NCBI RefSeq assembly: GCF_046098205.1
Contig: NZ_JBJURJ010000013.1
Coordinates: 1 to 64,000 of the forward strand
Length of the DNA stretch: 64,000 bases
Direction: 5' to 3'
DNA from: Paenibacillus_AR mesotrionivorans
GTDB taxonomy: Bacteria; Bacillota; Bacilli; Paenibacillales; NBRC-103111
Positions 32,025 through 40,792 of this stretch are shown here, in pieces. A program made the position numbers and the translations under genes. Every line of letters begins with the position of its first letter. The first letter of the stretch is position 1. The notes beneath the pieces are model-generated. The model was not told the DNA's origin. It made no database searches and saw nothing but the letters and a program-made list of their open reading frames with translations.

Positions 32025-33557
32025 ATGAATTATTTCTTGGGCATTGATCTCGGCACTTCTGCCGTCAAGTGCATTCTGGTGGCTGAGGACGGCTCTGTCG
32101 CCGGCAGCCACAGTGAAGAATACCCGCTCCTGCAGCCACATCCCGGTTGGGCAGAGCAGCATCCCGAGGATTGGTGGAATCAGTCCGCCGCCTGCATTCG
32201 CGGCCTTCTGGCCAAAACAGGAATTCCCGCAGCGCAAGTGGCCGGGGTTGGTTTGTCCGGGCAGATGCACGGCTCGGTATTCCTGGATGAGGAGCTGAAG
32301 GTGGTACGCCCCGCTCTTTTGTGGTGCGACCAACGTACCGAGGCCGAATGCACCTGGATTGAAGAAACCATCGGCAAGCAAAGGCTTGGCGAGCTGACCG
32401 GCAACAAAGCGCTGACCGGCTTCACCGCGCCGAAGGCGGTTTGGCTGAAGCGGAATGAACCCGAGCTGTTCGAACGCACCCGTCATCTGATTTTGCCCAA
32501 GGATTATGTAAGACTTCATCTGACAGGCAAGCTGGGGATGGATGTGGCAGATGCCAGCGGTACCCTCCTGCTGAATGTGGCCAAGCGGGCTTGGTCCCAA
32601 GAAGTGGCTGACGCTCTGGGTATTCCCTTCGAATGGCTGCCGCCTCTTTATGAAAGCAATGACATTGCTGGCCACTTGCTGCCTGAAGCGGCTGAAGCTA
32701 CAGGCTTGGCTGCCGGTACTCCCGTAGTTGCCGGTGGCGGGGACCAAGCCTGCGGCGCTGTAGGGGTAGGCGTGGTGAAGAAGGGTATTGCTTCCGTTGC
32801 CTTGGGCACCTCCGGTGTGGTTTTCGTACATGACGAGGAATGCCATATGGACAGTGAGTTCCGACTCCACTCCTTCTGCCATGGTGTGCCCGGCAAGTGG
32901 CACCGGATGGGAGTTATGCTCTCCGCCGGCGGCTCCTTCCAATGGTGGCGCAACCAGTTCGGCTACGAGGAGCTGGAGAAGGCAGCCAAGGAAGGCCGAG
33001 ATGCCTACGAATATCTGACTGCCCTGGCGGAAACCGCTCCTATCGGCAGTGAGGGCCTTCTGTTCCTGCCGTATCTCACCGGCGAACGCACACCCCACCC
33101 CGATCCGCGGGCACGCGGCGCTTTTATAGGCTTGAACCTGCGGCATACCAAAGCCCACCTGACCCGTGCGGTGCTGGAAGGCATCACCTTCGGCCTGCGG
33201 GATTCCCTGGAGCTGATGAAGGAATCCTCCGTGGAGATCAGTGAGCTGCGTGTCAATGGCGGCGGCGCAAGAAGTCCCTTCTGGCGGCAGATGATCGCCG
33301 ACATTTTCGGTTACCCGGTGGTGACGGTGAACTCCACCGACGGCCCGGCTTACGGCGCAGCCGTGATGGCTGCTTCCGGTGTGCTTAACCGCGACATCTC
33401 CACCTTGTGTGAGGAATGGATTCGCGTGGAGCACAGAACCGAGCCTAACCCGGACAACAGCGCCCGCTACGAAGCGTATTACAAGCTTTACCGCAGCATG
33501 TACCCGACCCTGCGCGACTCCTTCCACCAACTGAGCGCGTTGGCTGTCCAGCAATAA
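32025..33557 (+). CDS. xylB: Xylulokinase (FGGY family)
   Basis: Phosphorylates D-xylulose to xylulose-5-phosphate. The 510-residue protein has both FGGY domains: the phosphate 1 loop LGIDLGTSAVKC at the start, the xylulokinase-specific GLSGQMHGSVFLDE with PALLWCDQRT, then GGGDQACGAVGVG and the C-terminal RVNGGGARSPFWRQMIAD. ACAAGGAG precedes ATG. There is no xylose isomerase gene in the window. It is divergent from the ROK-gal operon and carries a XylR-like operator over its promoter. A terminator follows directly. Confidence 0.93.
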   Translation: MNYFLGIDLGTSAVKCILVAEDGSVAGSHSEEYPLLQPHPGWAEQHPEDWWNQSAACIRGLLAKTGIPAAQVAGVGLSGQMHGSVFLDEELKVVRPALLWCDQRTEAECTWIEETIGKQRLGELTGNKALTGFTAPKAVWLKRNEPELFERTRHLILPKDYVRLHLTGKLGMDVADASGTLLLNVAKRAWSQEVADALGIPFEWLPPLYESNDIAGHLLPEAAEATGLAAGTPVVAGGGDQACGAVGVGVVKKGIASVALGTSGVVFVHDEECHMDSEFRLHSFCHGVPGKWHRMGVMLSAGGSFQWWRNQFGYEELEKAAKEGRDAYEYLTALAETAPIGSEGLLFLPYLTGERTPHPDPRARGAFIGLNLRHTKAHLTRAVLEGITFGLRDSLELMKESSVEISELRVNGGGARSPFWRQMIADIFGYPVVTVNSTDGPAYGAAVMAASGVLNRDISTLCEEWIRVEHRTEPNPDNSARYEAYYKLYRSMYPTLRDSFHQLSALAVQQ

Positions 33558-33561
33558 TATG

Positions 33562-33603
33562 CAAGCCCGGCTTTCCCTGTTTGGGAGGCCGGGCTTTATT
33601 ATT
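33562..33603 (+). terminator. Intrinsic terminator of xylB
   Basis: AAGCCCGGC and GCCGGGCTT pair around a TTTCCCTGTTTGGGAG loop, which pairs partly itself, followed by TATTATT. Confidence 0.88.
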
Positions 33604-33619
33604 GTGCTGCTTACTGACT

Positions 33620-33804
33620 CTAACGGACCCAGGAGCCTGTATTTCGCCATAAACACCCTTTTTGCCATTCTTTCGGACTCAGCTTCCGCTATTCCGGCCA
33701 AAACAGCACTTTGGTCAGCCCGCATACCCGAATAACGTCCCCTGAGTCCGCAAACGGCGCATAAATCATCTTTTTACCCAAATAAAGGATCTACGGTCCA
33801 CAAG
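33620..33804. repeat. Four-unit 185-bp inverted element, copy 4
   Basis: Part of the 671-base gap between xylB and the yesL-like gene. Units are at 33620-33643 and 33670-33693 (direct, CGGACTCAG...CTATT type) and at 33731-33754 and 33781-33804 (inverted, AATAACGTCCCCTGAGTCCG type). Starts are 50, 61 and 50 bp apart, identical to copies 1, 2 and 5. The stretch 33805-33964 shows nothing further. Confidence 0.78.
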
Positions 33805-33964
33805 AGCACAACATTCGCCATCGGAAGGTAAAACTAAGTCCGACCAGTCCCACAATCCTCTATGCCCTTCAAACACCATACGTCCCCATCCCGTTCATCT
33901 CCATCCACCTGCCCTTGCAATCTGTACGATCTGTCCTCATCTCCAGCGCCCTCCATGAAACACC

Positions 33965-33992
33965 AAAAACTCCTTCCGAAGAAGGAGTTTTT
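33965..33992. terminator. Perfect bidirectional terminator hairpin
   Basis: Twelve-base-pair stem with a CGAA loop and five A/T pairs at its base. It ends the minus-strand non-coding RNA and would also stop plus-strand transcripts. Confidence 0.92.
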
Positions 33993-34180
33993 GGGTTACC
34001 CGCCTATGCCGTCCAGTCCTCTATGCTTCAAACCCGCTCTCGCAGGTGGGTGACCGCAGCCGCGCTTTTGAAGTCCCCCGCATCAGGGGGGCAGGTCAGC
34101 CGCACGACAATCTTGATCTCCCTAGAAACATTCATTGGTTCAAAACAATGGAGGACCAATACGCACATCGCAGGAATGTG
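33965..34180 (-). ncRNA. Putative structured non-coding RNA, 6S-like
   Basis: A minus-strand transcription unit of about 216 bases without a plausible ORF. It has a strong promoter (34186-34214) and ends in a perfect 12-bp terminator (AAAAACTCCTTC-CGAA-GAAGGAGTTTTT, 33965-33992). The 5' part pairs with the 3' part: GGUCCUC with GAGGACU, GUGC with GCAU, and CCUGC with GCGGG. A nested stem CUUCAAA/UUUGAAG encloses GCGGUCACCCACCUGCGAGAGCGGGUU-type sequence (split here as GCGGUCACCCACCUGCG then AGAGCGGGUU). A long, end-paired rod about 200 nt long with its own promoter and terminator fits 6S RNA; the identification is by architecture, not by a model search. Confidence 0.55.
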
Positions 34181-34185
34181 TCTTT

Positions 34186-34214
34186 ATTATAATCTCCGCT
34201 GAAGCAAAAGTAAA
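34186..34214 (-). promoter_or_regulatory. Sigma-A promoter of the non-coding RNA
   Basis: On the minus strand TTTACT, a 17-base spacer and TATAAT. No ribosome binding site or start codon follows in a convincing arrangement, which supports an untranslated product. It lies just past the stop codon of the yesL-like gene. Confidence 0.7.
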
Positions 34215-34228
34215 ATATCAGAATATAC

Positions 34229-34996
34229 CTACAGTTTGGTCGGTGCGTTCAGCTCGTCCTCTTCGGCTTCTTCCAGCTCTCCGGCCTTTTCCTTGGCCTT
34301 CTCGGCCTTGTCCTGCAGCCGTTGGAACCCGCGGTAGAAATACCAGAAGGTCACGAAGGCGCTGACGCTGCCCATGAAGAAGGGGATCAAAAACGTGTAC
34401 CGGGTGCTGATATACACAATTACCGCATTGGTAGCCAGGATCCCGATGGAGGTGAACGGCTGTCCCATAGTCATTATAAACGCATTCTTCACCAGTTGAA
34501 GCAGCTTCATATGAAAATGGACCATCAACGAAAAGAAATTCAACAATGCGCCGACATACACGACGCCAAAGGAGATAAACAGAAACGACAGCCAGCGCAA
34601 AGCATTGGTCTGGGAGGAATAAAACCGGATACAGACAATCAGCAGAACGCCGATGACCAGAAACAGCAGGCCGCCCAGCATGGCTTGTTTGTAATTTTCT
34701 TTATAACAACGGAAATAGGTTTTGAACAAAGGAACATCCGTATCCCCCATCACCCACTTGCGGGCAACACCGTACATTGCCACTGTGGCGGGAATCAATG
34801 TAAACGGACACAAAATTGCGATTATCCATAAAGAAGAAAGCATAACATCCACAGTCATTTCCGGCGATGCCAGCATGGTCAGCAGCATAAAAAAGACCGG
34901 GATGGAACAAATCACCCACAAAATATTGATGGCGCTCAACCGCATAATCCATTCCGATACACGGTAGAACCCGCCCATAATGCCCCGCATTTCCAA
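34229..34996 (-). CDS. YesL-like DUF624 membrane protein
   Basis: A 255-residue membrane protein of the DUF624/YesL family. It has the N-terminal signature GFYRVSEWIMRLSAINILWVICSIPVFF and about five membrane helices, and ends in a charged, acidic/lysine-rich tail of about 35 residues (RLQDKAEKAKEKAGELEEAEEDE). DUF624 genes usually accompany sugar ABC transporters or glycosidases; none is adjacent here. It starts with TTG, eight bases after AAGGAGGAG; the ATG two codons on is further from the site. Function is unknown. Confidence 0.85.
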   Translation of the reverse strand: MEMRGIMGGFYRVSEWIMRLSAINILWVICSIPVFFMLLTMLASPEMTVDVMLSSLWIIAILCPFTLIPATVAMYGVARKWVMGDTDVPLFKTYFRCYKENYKQAMLGGLLFLVIGVLLIVCIRFYSSQTNALRWLSFLFISFGVVYVGALLNFFSLMVHFHMKLLQLVKNAFIMTMGQPFTSIGILATNAVIVYISTRYTFLIPFFMGSVSAFVTFWYFYRGFQRLQDKAEKAKEKAGELEEAEEDELNAPTKL

Positions 34997-35182
34997 AAGA
35001 AGCTCCTCCTTAACATAGTGCCAGAATCACATCATGCATATATTATAGCCTATTTCCGGCAAAATCGGTAGCGGCTCCCCCGCCTCCATTACTTGGTCCA
35101 CGCCGAGGGCTGGATAAGTAATGAAGGCCTCGAAATGGGCAAGGCCCATTTGAGGGGAATCGCTCCAGGATGGGGAGGGATA

Positions 35183-36280
35183 TTACCCCACGATGCCCCG
35201 CGGCTCCTTATACAGCTCGGATATTTCCAGGAAGCGGCGCTCGCATTTTAGGAACACCTCGATAATATCCGGGTCGAAATGGACCCCCGCTTCCCGTGCG
35301 ATATGCTCAACGGCCTGATCATGGCTGAAGGCATCCTTATATACCCGCTTGCTGGTTAACGCATCATACACATCCGCCACGGCCATCAGGCGCGCCGACA
35401 AGGGGATAGCCTCCCCCGCCAGCCCGTCGGGATAGCCGGTGCCGTTCCATTTCTCGTGGTGGGAATAGACAATTTCCTTGGCGTAATGCAGGAACGTTTC
35501 CGTTTCATCCATCACCCGCTCCGCCCTGTCTATCGCTTCTCTGCCCAATACGGTATGAGTTTTCATAATATCAAATTCCTCGGGCGTCAAGCGGCCGGGC
35601 TTCAGCAGAATATGGTCGGGGATCCCCACCTTCCCGATGTCATGAAGAGGCGCGGAGGTGACGATCAGATCAATGTTTTCCTGATTGAGCTGCTTGCTGT
35701 ATTTGCTTGTTTTGGAAAGCCATTTGGCCAGTTCCTGTATGTATAGCTTGGTGCGCTGTATGTGGTTGCCTGTATCCGTATCCCGGATTTCCGCCAAGGC
35801 GGCCATGGACATGATGGTGGCCTCCTGGATGCGGGAAATCTCCTTGATCCGCCGCGAGATCTCCAGCTCCAGAAACTCGTTCTGGTTTTTCAGAAAATCC
35901 TTAGTCTGCTTTAGCTCCAGATGGGTTTTTACCCGGGAGAGGAGAATGGCGGAGCTGATGGGCTTGATAATATAATCCACCGCTCCGCAGGCAAAGCCCT
36001 TGTTTTCGTCCTCCGTATCACTTTTGGCTGTCAGGAAAATCACGGGAATGTCCGTTAAAGCCTCGTCCTCCTTAAAGTGCCGGCAGGTCTCGTAGCCGTC
36101 CATCACGGGCATCATAACGTCCAGCAGCAGCAGATCGGGCGGCGAGGCTTTGGCAATCTGCAAAGCTTTAGTGCCGGAGGTGGCTACCTTTACCTTGTAG
36201 TGCTCCTTCAACAAACCGCTTAATAGGGTCAAATTATCGGGTGTATCGTCAACTACCAGAATAACGGGCTTACTATTCAT
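35183..36280 (-). CDS. Response regulator with HD-GYP phosphodiesterase domain (RpfG type)
   Basis: A 365-residue two-domain regulator. The receiver domain (residues 5-120) has phospho-acceptor D54 in LLLLDVMMP and the conserved Lys in IIKPIS. A coiled-coil linker (120-155) leads to an HD-GYP domain (155-350) with H213-D214 in APLHDIGKVG and GTGYPDGL at 281-288. HD-GYP domains degrade cyclic di-GMP. The start overlaps the stop of the large hybrid kinase (ATGA), so kinase and output are co-translated. Two hairpins follow the gene (35078-35145), one being AAATGGGC-AAG-GCCCATTT. Confidence 0.93.
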   Translation of the reverse strand: MNSKPVILVVDDTPDNLTLLSGLLKEHYKVKVATSGTKALQIAKASPPDLLLLDVMMPVMDGYETCRHFKEDEALTDIPVIFLTAKSDTEDENKGFACGAVDYIIKPISSAILLSRVKTHLELKQTKDFLKNQNEFLELEISRRIKEISRIQEATIMSMAALAEIRDTDTGNHIQRTKLYIQELAKWLSKTSKYSKQLNQENIDLIVTSAPLHDIGKVGIPDHILLKPGRLTPEEFDIMKTHTVLGREAIDRAERVMDETETFLHYAKEIVYSHHEKWNGTGYPDGLAGEAIPLSARLMAVADVYDALTSKRVYKDAFSHDQAVEHIAREAGVHFDPDIIEVFLKCERRFLEISELYKEPRGIVG

Positions 36281-39200
36281 AGGCAGTCATGGCTCCTTTC
36301 CTTCATAGCCGGATGGCGGGCAAGAACGGCCTCAATAACGGTGGCCGCCTCTTCCAACTCATAAGATTTAAGGCAATGTCCCAGGTGACTTTCTTCATCC
36401 GGCAAAAGAAGCGTGGCCAGTTCATGCTTGATGGCTTCATAATAATCAACAGCCTCACTATCGCTGTCCTGCAGCATGCCCAACAGCTTCTGCAGGGCTT
36501 GAACGGTGGGCTCCGCGCGGAATTTCATCTCGGGTTTAGCCTCGGGCTCCACAGGAATCAGCTCCTTGATGTCAAAAGCGATCCGGCGGAGAAGCTGCTC
36601 CAGCTCCTCGGCTTCCTTGTTAAGCTCCTGTTCTTCGCCATCATGAGACAGCTTTTTCTCGATCCGTTCACATAAGCCGCTGACAACCCATATGCCCAGA
36701 TTGGCGGTGACTCCCTTCAGGTTATGGATCAGGCGCTGCACCGTCTCCAGATCCCCTTGGCGGAGGGCATAACGGACCGGCACGGCCGTATCCGTTTGGT
36801 TATCCGCGAAGCTCAGCAGCAGTCTCCGGTACAGCTCCAGATTATGGCCTACCCGGCGCAGGCCGTCCTCCAGGTCGACACCATGGATGCTGGGCGGCCA
36901 TTGCCCCAGCCTATCCGGCTCCGGCGCTCCGTTATCGCCCGCCCGGATGTCCCCGGCAGCCGCTGCCACCTCGGGGAGAGCAGCCAGCCCAATCCGCCGG
37001 ATAGCGGCAAACAGAATATCCGGATCAATGGGCTTCGCCACGTGATCGTTCATTCCCGCGGCCAGACACCGTTCCTGCTCCTCCTGGAGCGTGCGGGCCG
37101 TCATGGCGATAATAGGCAGCGTATGCCCCATGGCCCGGATCCGCCGGGCCGCTTCGAAGCCGTCCATTTCCGGCATCTGCAAATCTAACAGAATAAAATG
37201 GTACGGATCAGCAGACAAAGCCTGGTTTTTCATTTTTTCTACCGCAATGGCGCCGTTGCCCGCAACATCCACCCGCAATCCCCGGCTGGTCAAAAGCTCC
37301 ACAGCAATCTGCTGGTTAATCTCGTGATCCTCCACCAGCAGCACATATCCTTCCAGATCAGCGCCGGCTGCGAGGCTATCGCGGCCCTCCAGCAAGGCAG
37401 GCGGCGGTGCGAAGATCCGAACCAATGCATCGAACAGCATGGATTCGCTGACCGGCTTCACCAGATAATCGTTGACCATAGCAGCCTCCGCCTGCTTCTT
37501 CAGGCTGTCCTCACCAAAGGCGGTAACCAGAATAATGGCCGGCTGGTGCCGGATGGACGGATCATTGCGGATGAGAGTGGAGGTTTCCAAACCGCAGATT
37601 CCCTCCATTTTCCAATCCAGCAGGATCAGATCGAAGGGCCGGTCTGCATCCGCCAGGGCTACTGCACGGAGGGCTTCCTCACCGGATTCGGCGGTTTCCA
37701 CCCGGCAGCGCATCTGCCCCAGGTATTCAGAGAGAATTTCCCGGGCTGTCATATTATCGTCCACCACCAGAACCCGGAGGCCGTCCAGCCGTTCCGGCAC
37801 GATCCGGCTGTGGATCAGCGCCGTTTCGGGAACCTCGAACCAGGCCTTGAAGCTGAACACACTGCCCTCCCCTTCCACACTCTCCACCCAGATGGAGCCG
37901 CCCATCATTTCCACCAGTTCTTTACTGATGGCCAATCCCAGGCCTGTCCCCCCATACTGCCGGGTTGTGGAATTGTCCGCTTGCATAAAAGCCTGGAACA
38001 TCCGGGCCCTGGCCTCTTCGGACATGCCGATTCCCGTATCGGAGACGGAGAACTTCAGCTCCAGCTTATCCCGGTAACCGGAGAGCATCTCAATCTGAAG
38101 CTCCACCTGTCCCTCCCGGGTAAATTTAACGGCATTGCTCAGGAGATTCATCAGAATCTGCCCCAGCCGCAGAGGATCTCCCTTCAGACTCCGGGGGATG
38201 CCCGGGCCCAAACGGGACAGCAGCTCCAGCCCCTTGTCATGCGCCTGCTGGCTGACAAGACCGATGGTTTGGCTGATTACATCCTCCAGTACAAAATCCA
38301 CATGCTCCATTTGGAGCTTTCCGGATTCGATTTTGGAGATGTCCAGAATATCATTTAGAACCCCCAACAGGGATTTTCCTGCGTTATGTATTTTGGTGAC
38401 ATAATCCTTTTGTTTGCCGGTCAGCTCCGTACGGAGGGCCAGATAAGCCAGCCCGATAATGGCATTCATAGGAGTCCGGATTTCGTGGCTCATATTGGCC
38501 AGAAACTGGGACTTGGCCTGAGTGGCCTCCTCCGCAAGCCGCAGAGCCTCCTCCAGCTGCTTTTCCTTCAGCTTCAGCTCCGTGATATCCTCCGAGATGC
38601 CCAACAGATAGGTTTGATGCCCGTCCGCATCCACCATGGGCAGCTTGGTGGCATGGATATACCGGGTGCCCTTATCCTGCGTATGGACCACTTCAATTTC
38701 ACTGACCGGTTTGCCTTCCCTCAGCACACGCCCACCCGTTTCGTCCAGCGCCTTCGCCACATCCTCCGGAAAAATATCCAGATTGGTCAAACCGTTCATA
38801 GCCTGAGGCGTAAGCCCGAAGAAATCGCTGCAGGCACGGTTAACCTTATCGAAGCTCAGGGTATCCGCATTCTTCACATAGAGCATAAGCGGCAGGCTGT
38901 CGATAATCGTATCCAGAAAATGATTGGTGTTCAGCAGTTCCTTTTCCTTTTGCTTCAGGTCGCTGATGTCAGTCATAATCCCCAAATACCCGCCGGTGCT
39001 TCCGTCGGACAGCCGGTATGTCGAGACCGTATAGAGAATATCCCGCTCCAGCCGGTCGGCGAATATCCGCTTCATCATAATGCTCACCGGTTTGCCCGTA
39101 TCCTGCACCTGCTGGCGGGCGCAGCTGAATTCCTCATAGCTCTTGGCGGATACATGGGCGAAATCACGAAGCTTGAGCCCCCGGAGCTGGCTGCGGTTAA

Positions 39201-40695
39201 TTCGGAAGGCGTCCTCGTATGCCCGGTTGCAGCCGACAAACCGCTCCTCCTTGTCTACATAGAACAAGGGATTAGGCAGGGTATCAATCAGCTGATTAAT
39301 AAAATAAAGCTGGTTGGACAGCTCCTTGCGGATACGCTTGTACTCGGAGATATCCTCCTTAATGCCGACGAAATGGGTAATCCGGTCCTGCGCATTCTTA
39401 ATGGGCGAGATAATAACGGCTTCTTCATATTCCTCGCCGCCCTTCTTCCGGTTGACAAACTCGCCTTTCCAAATGTCCCCCTTCAGGATCGTCTCCCACA
39501 TGTCCTCATACACATCTGCAGGCGTTTTGCCTGTGCGCAGAATCCGGGGATTTTTGCCCAACGCCTCTTCCTTGCGGTACCCGGTGACCTTGGAGAAAAA
39601 AGGGTTGGTGTATTCAATATTGCCGTCCGTATCGGTAATCAGGATGGACAAGGGAGATTGCTCAATTACATTCAGATACAGCTGCAAGCTTTCGGTGTAT
39701 TGGCGCTCCGTATCCAGCAGCCTCTTCGTTACCCGGACTTGCTTGGCGTAAAGCCGGACAAGGAAGTAGGACATGATAATAATGGAAAAATAAAGCAGCA
39801 CATTGGTGGATACACCCTTCATAAATAGCACCAGGACCGGATATGCGGCAAACAGAATCCCCGCCTTCAGGGAACGGTCTCCCAGCATCAGCCAGCTCCA
39901 TCTGGAGCCGCTGGCGGGCTGCCGTATTGGCCGGTGATAGACCAATATTCCTGCGGCCATCAGAAGGGTTCCGGACTTGTAGATAACATCAACCAGGGGA
40001 CCGGAAAACACCCGAAAATGCAGCGTTTGGATCAAATCCGTGGAGGTCCACATGCCGATGCCCAGGAGCAGCAGAACCAGGCCGGCGGTGCGGGATTTTT
40101 TGTCTGCGTACAGCGAAACCAGCAGGATCAAGGACAGAACGGACAGAGACAGAACCGTATAAACCAGCGCAATGAACGCCTTCACATCGAACCCGGAGAT
40201 GTGAAACGGATTGTTCTGGAGATAAATAAACCACACTGTGCCAACAACACATTCGAAAATAGTGATCCAGTCCCAAAGCAGCTCCATCCGGGTATGGCCG
40301 CTCATGAAGCGGCGGGCGTAACTGATCAGAAACAACAGAAAGCACAGCCTGGGCAAAAGATAAATCAGCAGCTTGACAGCGGTAAAGGCAAAGCTGCCTG
40401 CCTCACCGGAGGGGAAAAATGCAGCTCCGGCCACCGCAAACAGATTACCGGCCAGATGGAAAAGAAAAGCGGCCTCCAGCAGCAGTCTGCAGCTTCGCCG
40501 CTCCGGCGGAAACCGGGAATAGAAACGGCAGGCCAGATATGCCAGAAGCGGGGGTATGAGCGTGGCGGCGCCGAGCGCCGCCGGATTGGAGATAAGGAGC
40601 AGGACCACATACAGCGCTGCATATACGGCCAAAGCCGCCCACAGCCAGGATGGGGAGGAACGTCGTGGATTGTCACCGCTTGATGATGTCATCAT
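36277..40695 (-). CDS. Multi-domain hybrid sensor histidine kinase
   Basis: A 1472-residue membrane kinase. Residues 1-320 hold about ten membrane helices; three PAS domains follow (about 335-455, 460-585, 590-710), each linked by DIxExK-type ends. Then come HisKA with H737 in NMSHEIRTPMNA, HATPase_c with N-box and GTGLGLAISKEL, receiver 1 (Asp 1027, LILLDWKM), receiver 2 (Asp 1171, FILLDLQMPEMDG) and an Hpt domain with H1324 in LIHNLKG. This is a complete phosphorelay in one chain, passing phosphate to the co-translated HD-GYP regulator. ATG at 40695 follows AGAAGG; the earlier ATG at 40734 lacks such a site. The signal is unknown. Confidence 0.93.
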   Translation of the reverse strand: MMTSSSGDNPRRSSPSWLWAALAVYAALYVVLLLISNPAALGAATLIPPLLAYLACRFYSRFPPERRSCRLLLEAAFLFHLAGNLFAVAGAAFFPSGEAGSFAFTAVKLLIYLLPRLCFLLFLISYARRFMSGHTRMELLWDWITIFECVVGTVWFIYLQNNPFHISGFDVKAFIALVYTVLSLSVLSLILLVSLYADKKSRTAGLVLLLLGIGMWTSTDLIQTLHFRVFSGPLVDVIYKSGTLLMAAGILVYHRPIRQPASGSRWSWLMLGDRSLKAGILFAAYPVLVLFMKGVSTNVLLYFSIIIMSYFLVRLYAKQVRVTKRLLDTERQYTESLQLYLNVIEQSPLSILITDTDGNIEYTNPFFSKVTGYRKEEALGKNPRILRTGKTPADVYEDMWETILKGDIWKGEFVNRKKGGEEYEEAVIISPIKNAQDRITHFVGIKEDISEYKRIRKELSNQLYFINQLIDTLPNPLFYVDKEERFVGCNRAYEDAFRINRSQLRGLKLRDFAHVSAKSYEEFSCARQQVQDTGKPVSIMMKRIFADRLERDILYTVSTYRLSDGSTGGYLGIMTDISDLKQKEKELLNTNHFLDTIIDSLPLMLYVKNADTLSFDKVNRACSDFFGLTPQAMNGLTNLDIFPEDVAKALDETGGRVLREGKPVSEIEVVHTQDKGTRYIHATKLPMVDADGHQTYLLGISEDITELKLKEKQLEEALRLAEEATQAKSQFLANMSHEIRTPMNAIIGLAYLALRTELTGKQKDYVTKIHNAGKSLLGVLNDILDISKIESGKLQMEHVDFVLEDVISQTIGLVSQQAHDKGLELLSRLGPGIPRSLKGDPLRLGQILMNLLSNAVKFTREGQVELQIEMLSGYRDKLELKFSVSDTGIGMSEEARARMFQAFMQADNSTTRQYGGTGLGLAISKELVEMMGGSIWVESVEGEGSVFSFKAWFEVPETALIHSRIVPERLDGLRVLVVDDNMTAREILSEYLGQMRCRVETAESGEEALRAVALADADRPFDLILLDWKMEGICGLETSTLIRNDPSIRHQPAIILVTAFGEDSLKKQAEAAMVNDYLVKPVSESMLFDALVRIFAPPPALLEGRDSLAAGADLEGYVLLVEDHEINQQIAVELLTSRGLRVDVAGNGAIAVEKMKNQALSADPYHFILLDLQMPEMDGFEAARRIRAMGHTLPIIAMTARTLQEEQERCLAAGMNDHVAKPIDPDILFAAIRRIGLAALPEVAAAAGDIRAGDNGAPEPDRLGQWPPSIHGVDLEDGLRRVGHNLELYRRLLLSFADNQTDTAVPVRYALRQGDLETVQRLIHNLKGVTANLGIWVVSGLCERIEKKLSHDGEEQELNKEAEELEQLLRRIAFDIKELIPVEPEAKPEMKFRAEPTVQALQKLLGMLQDSDSEAVDYYEAIKHELATLLLPDEESHLGHCLKSYELEEAATVIEAVLARHPAMKERSHDCL

Positions 40696-40792
40696 TTCGA
40701 CAACCTTCTCTGGTTTTACTACACATTTTACCATGATTCGAGCTTTTTTTCAGCAACAAAATAGAGGCCGAGGCCTCTATTTCTGCGCACCC

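Noticed and set aside
31992..33725. 577-codon ORF on the minus strand opposite xylB
   Set aside because: It is the mirror of xylB, whose protein has full FGGY motifs, a ribosome binding site and a promoter. The antisense reading has no recognisable domain and no start site.
33965..34180. tmRNA or SRP RNA instead of a 6S-like RNA
   Set aside because: No tRNA-like end with CCA or tag reading frame, and no GGAAGC-type SRP loop with its conserved partner, could be seen.
33862..34202. Short plus-strand ORFs in the gap after xylB
   Set aside because: They cross the perfect terminator hairpin and the structured RNA region, and lack ribosome binding sites.
38386..39828. 480-codon plus-strand ORF inside the hybrid kinase gene
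   Set aside because: Shadow of the PAS region in a GC-rich gene; no ribosome binding site or domain.
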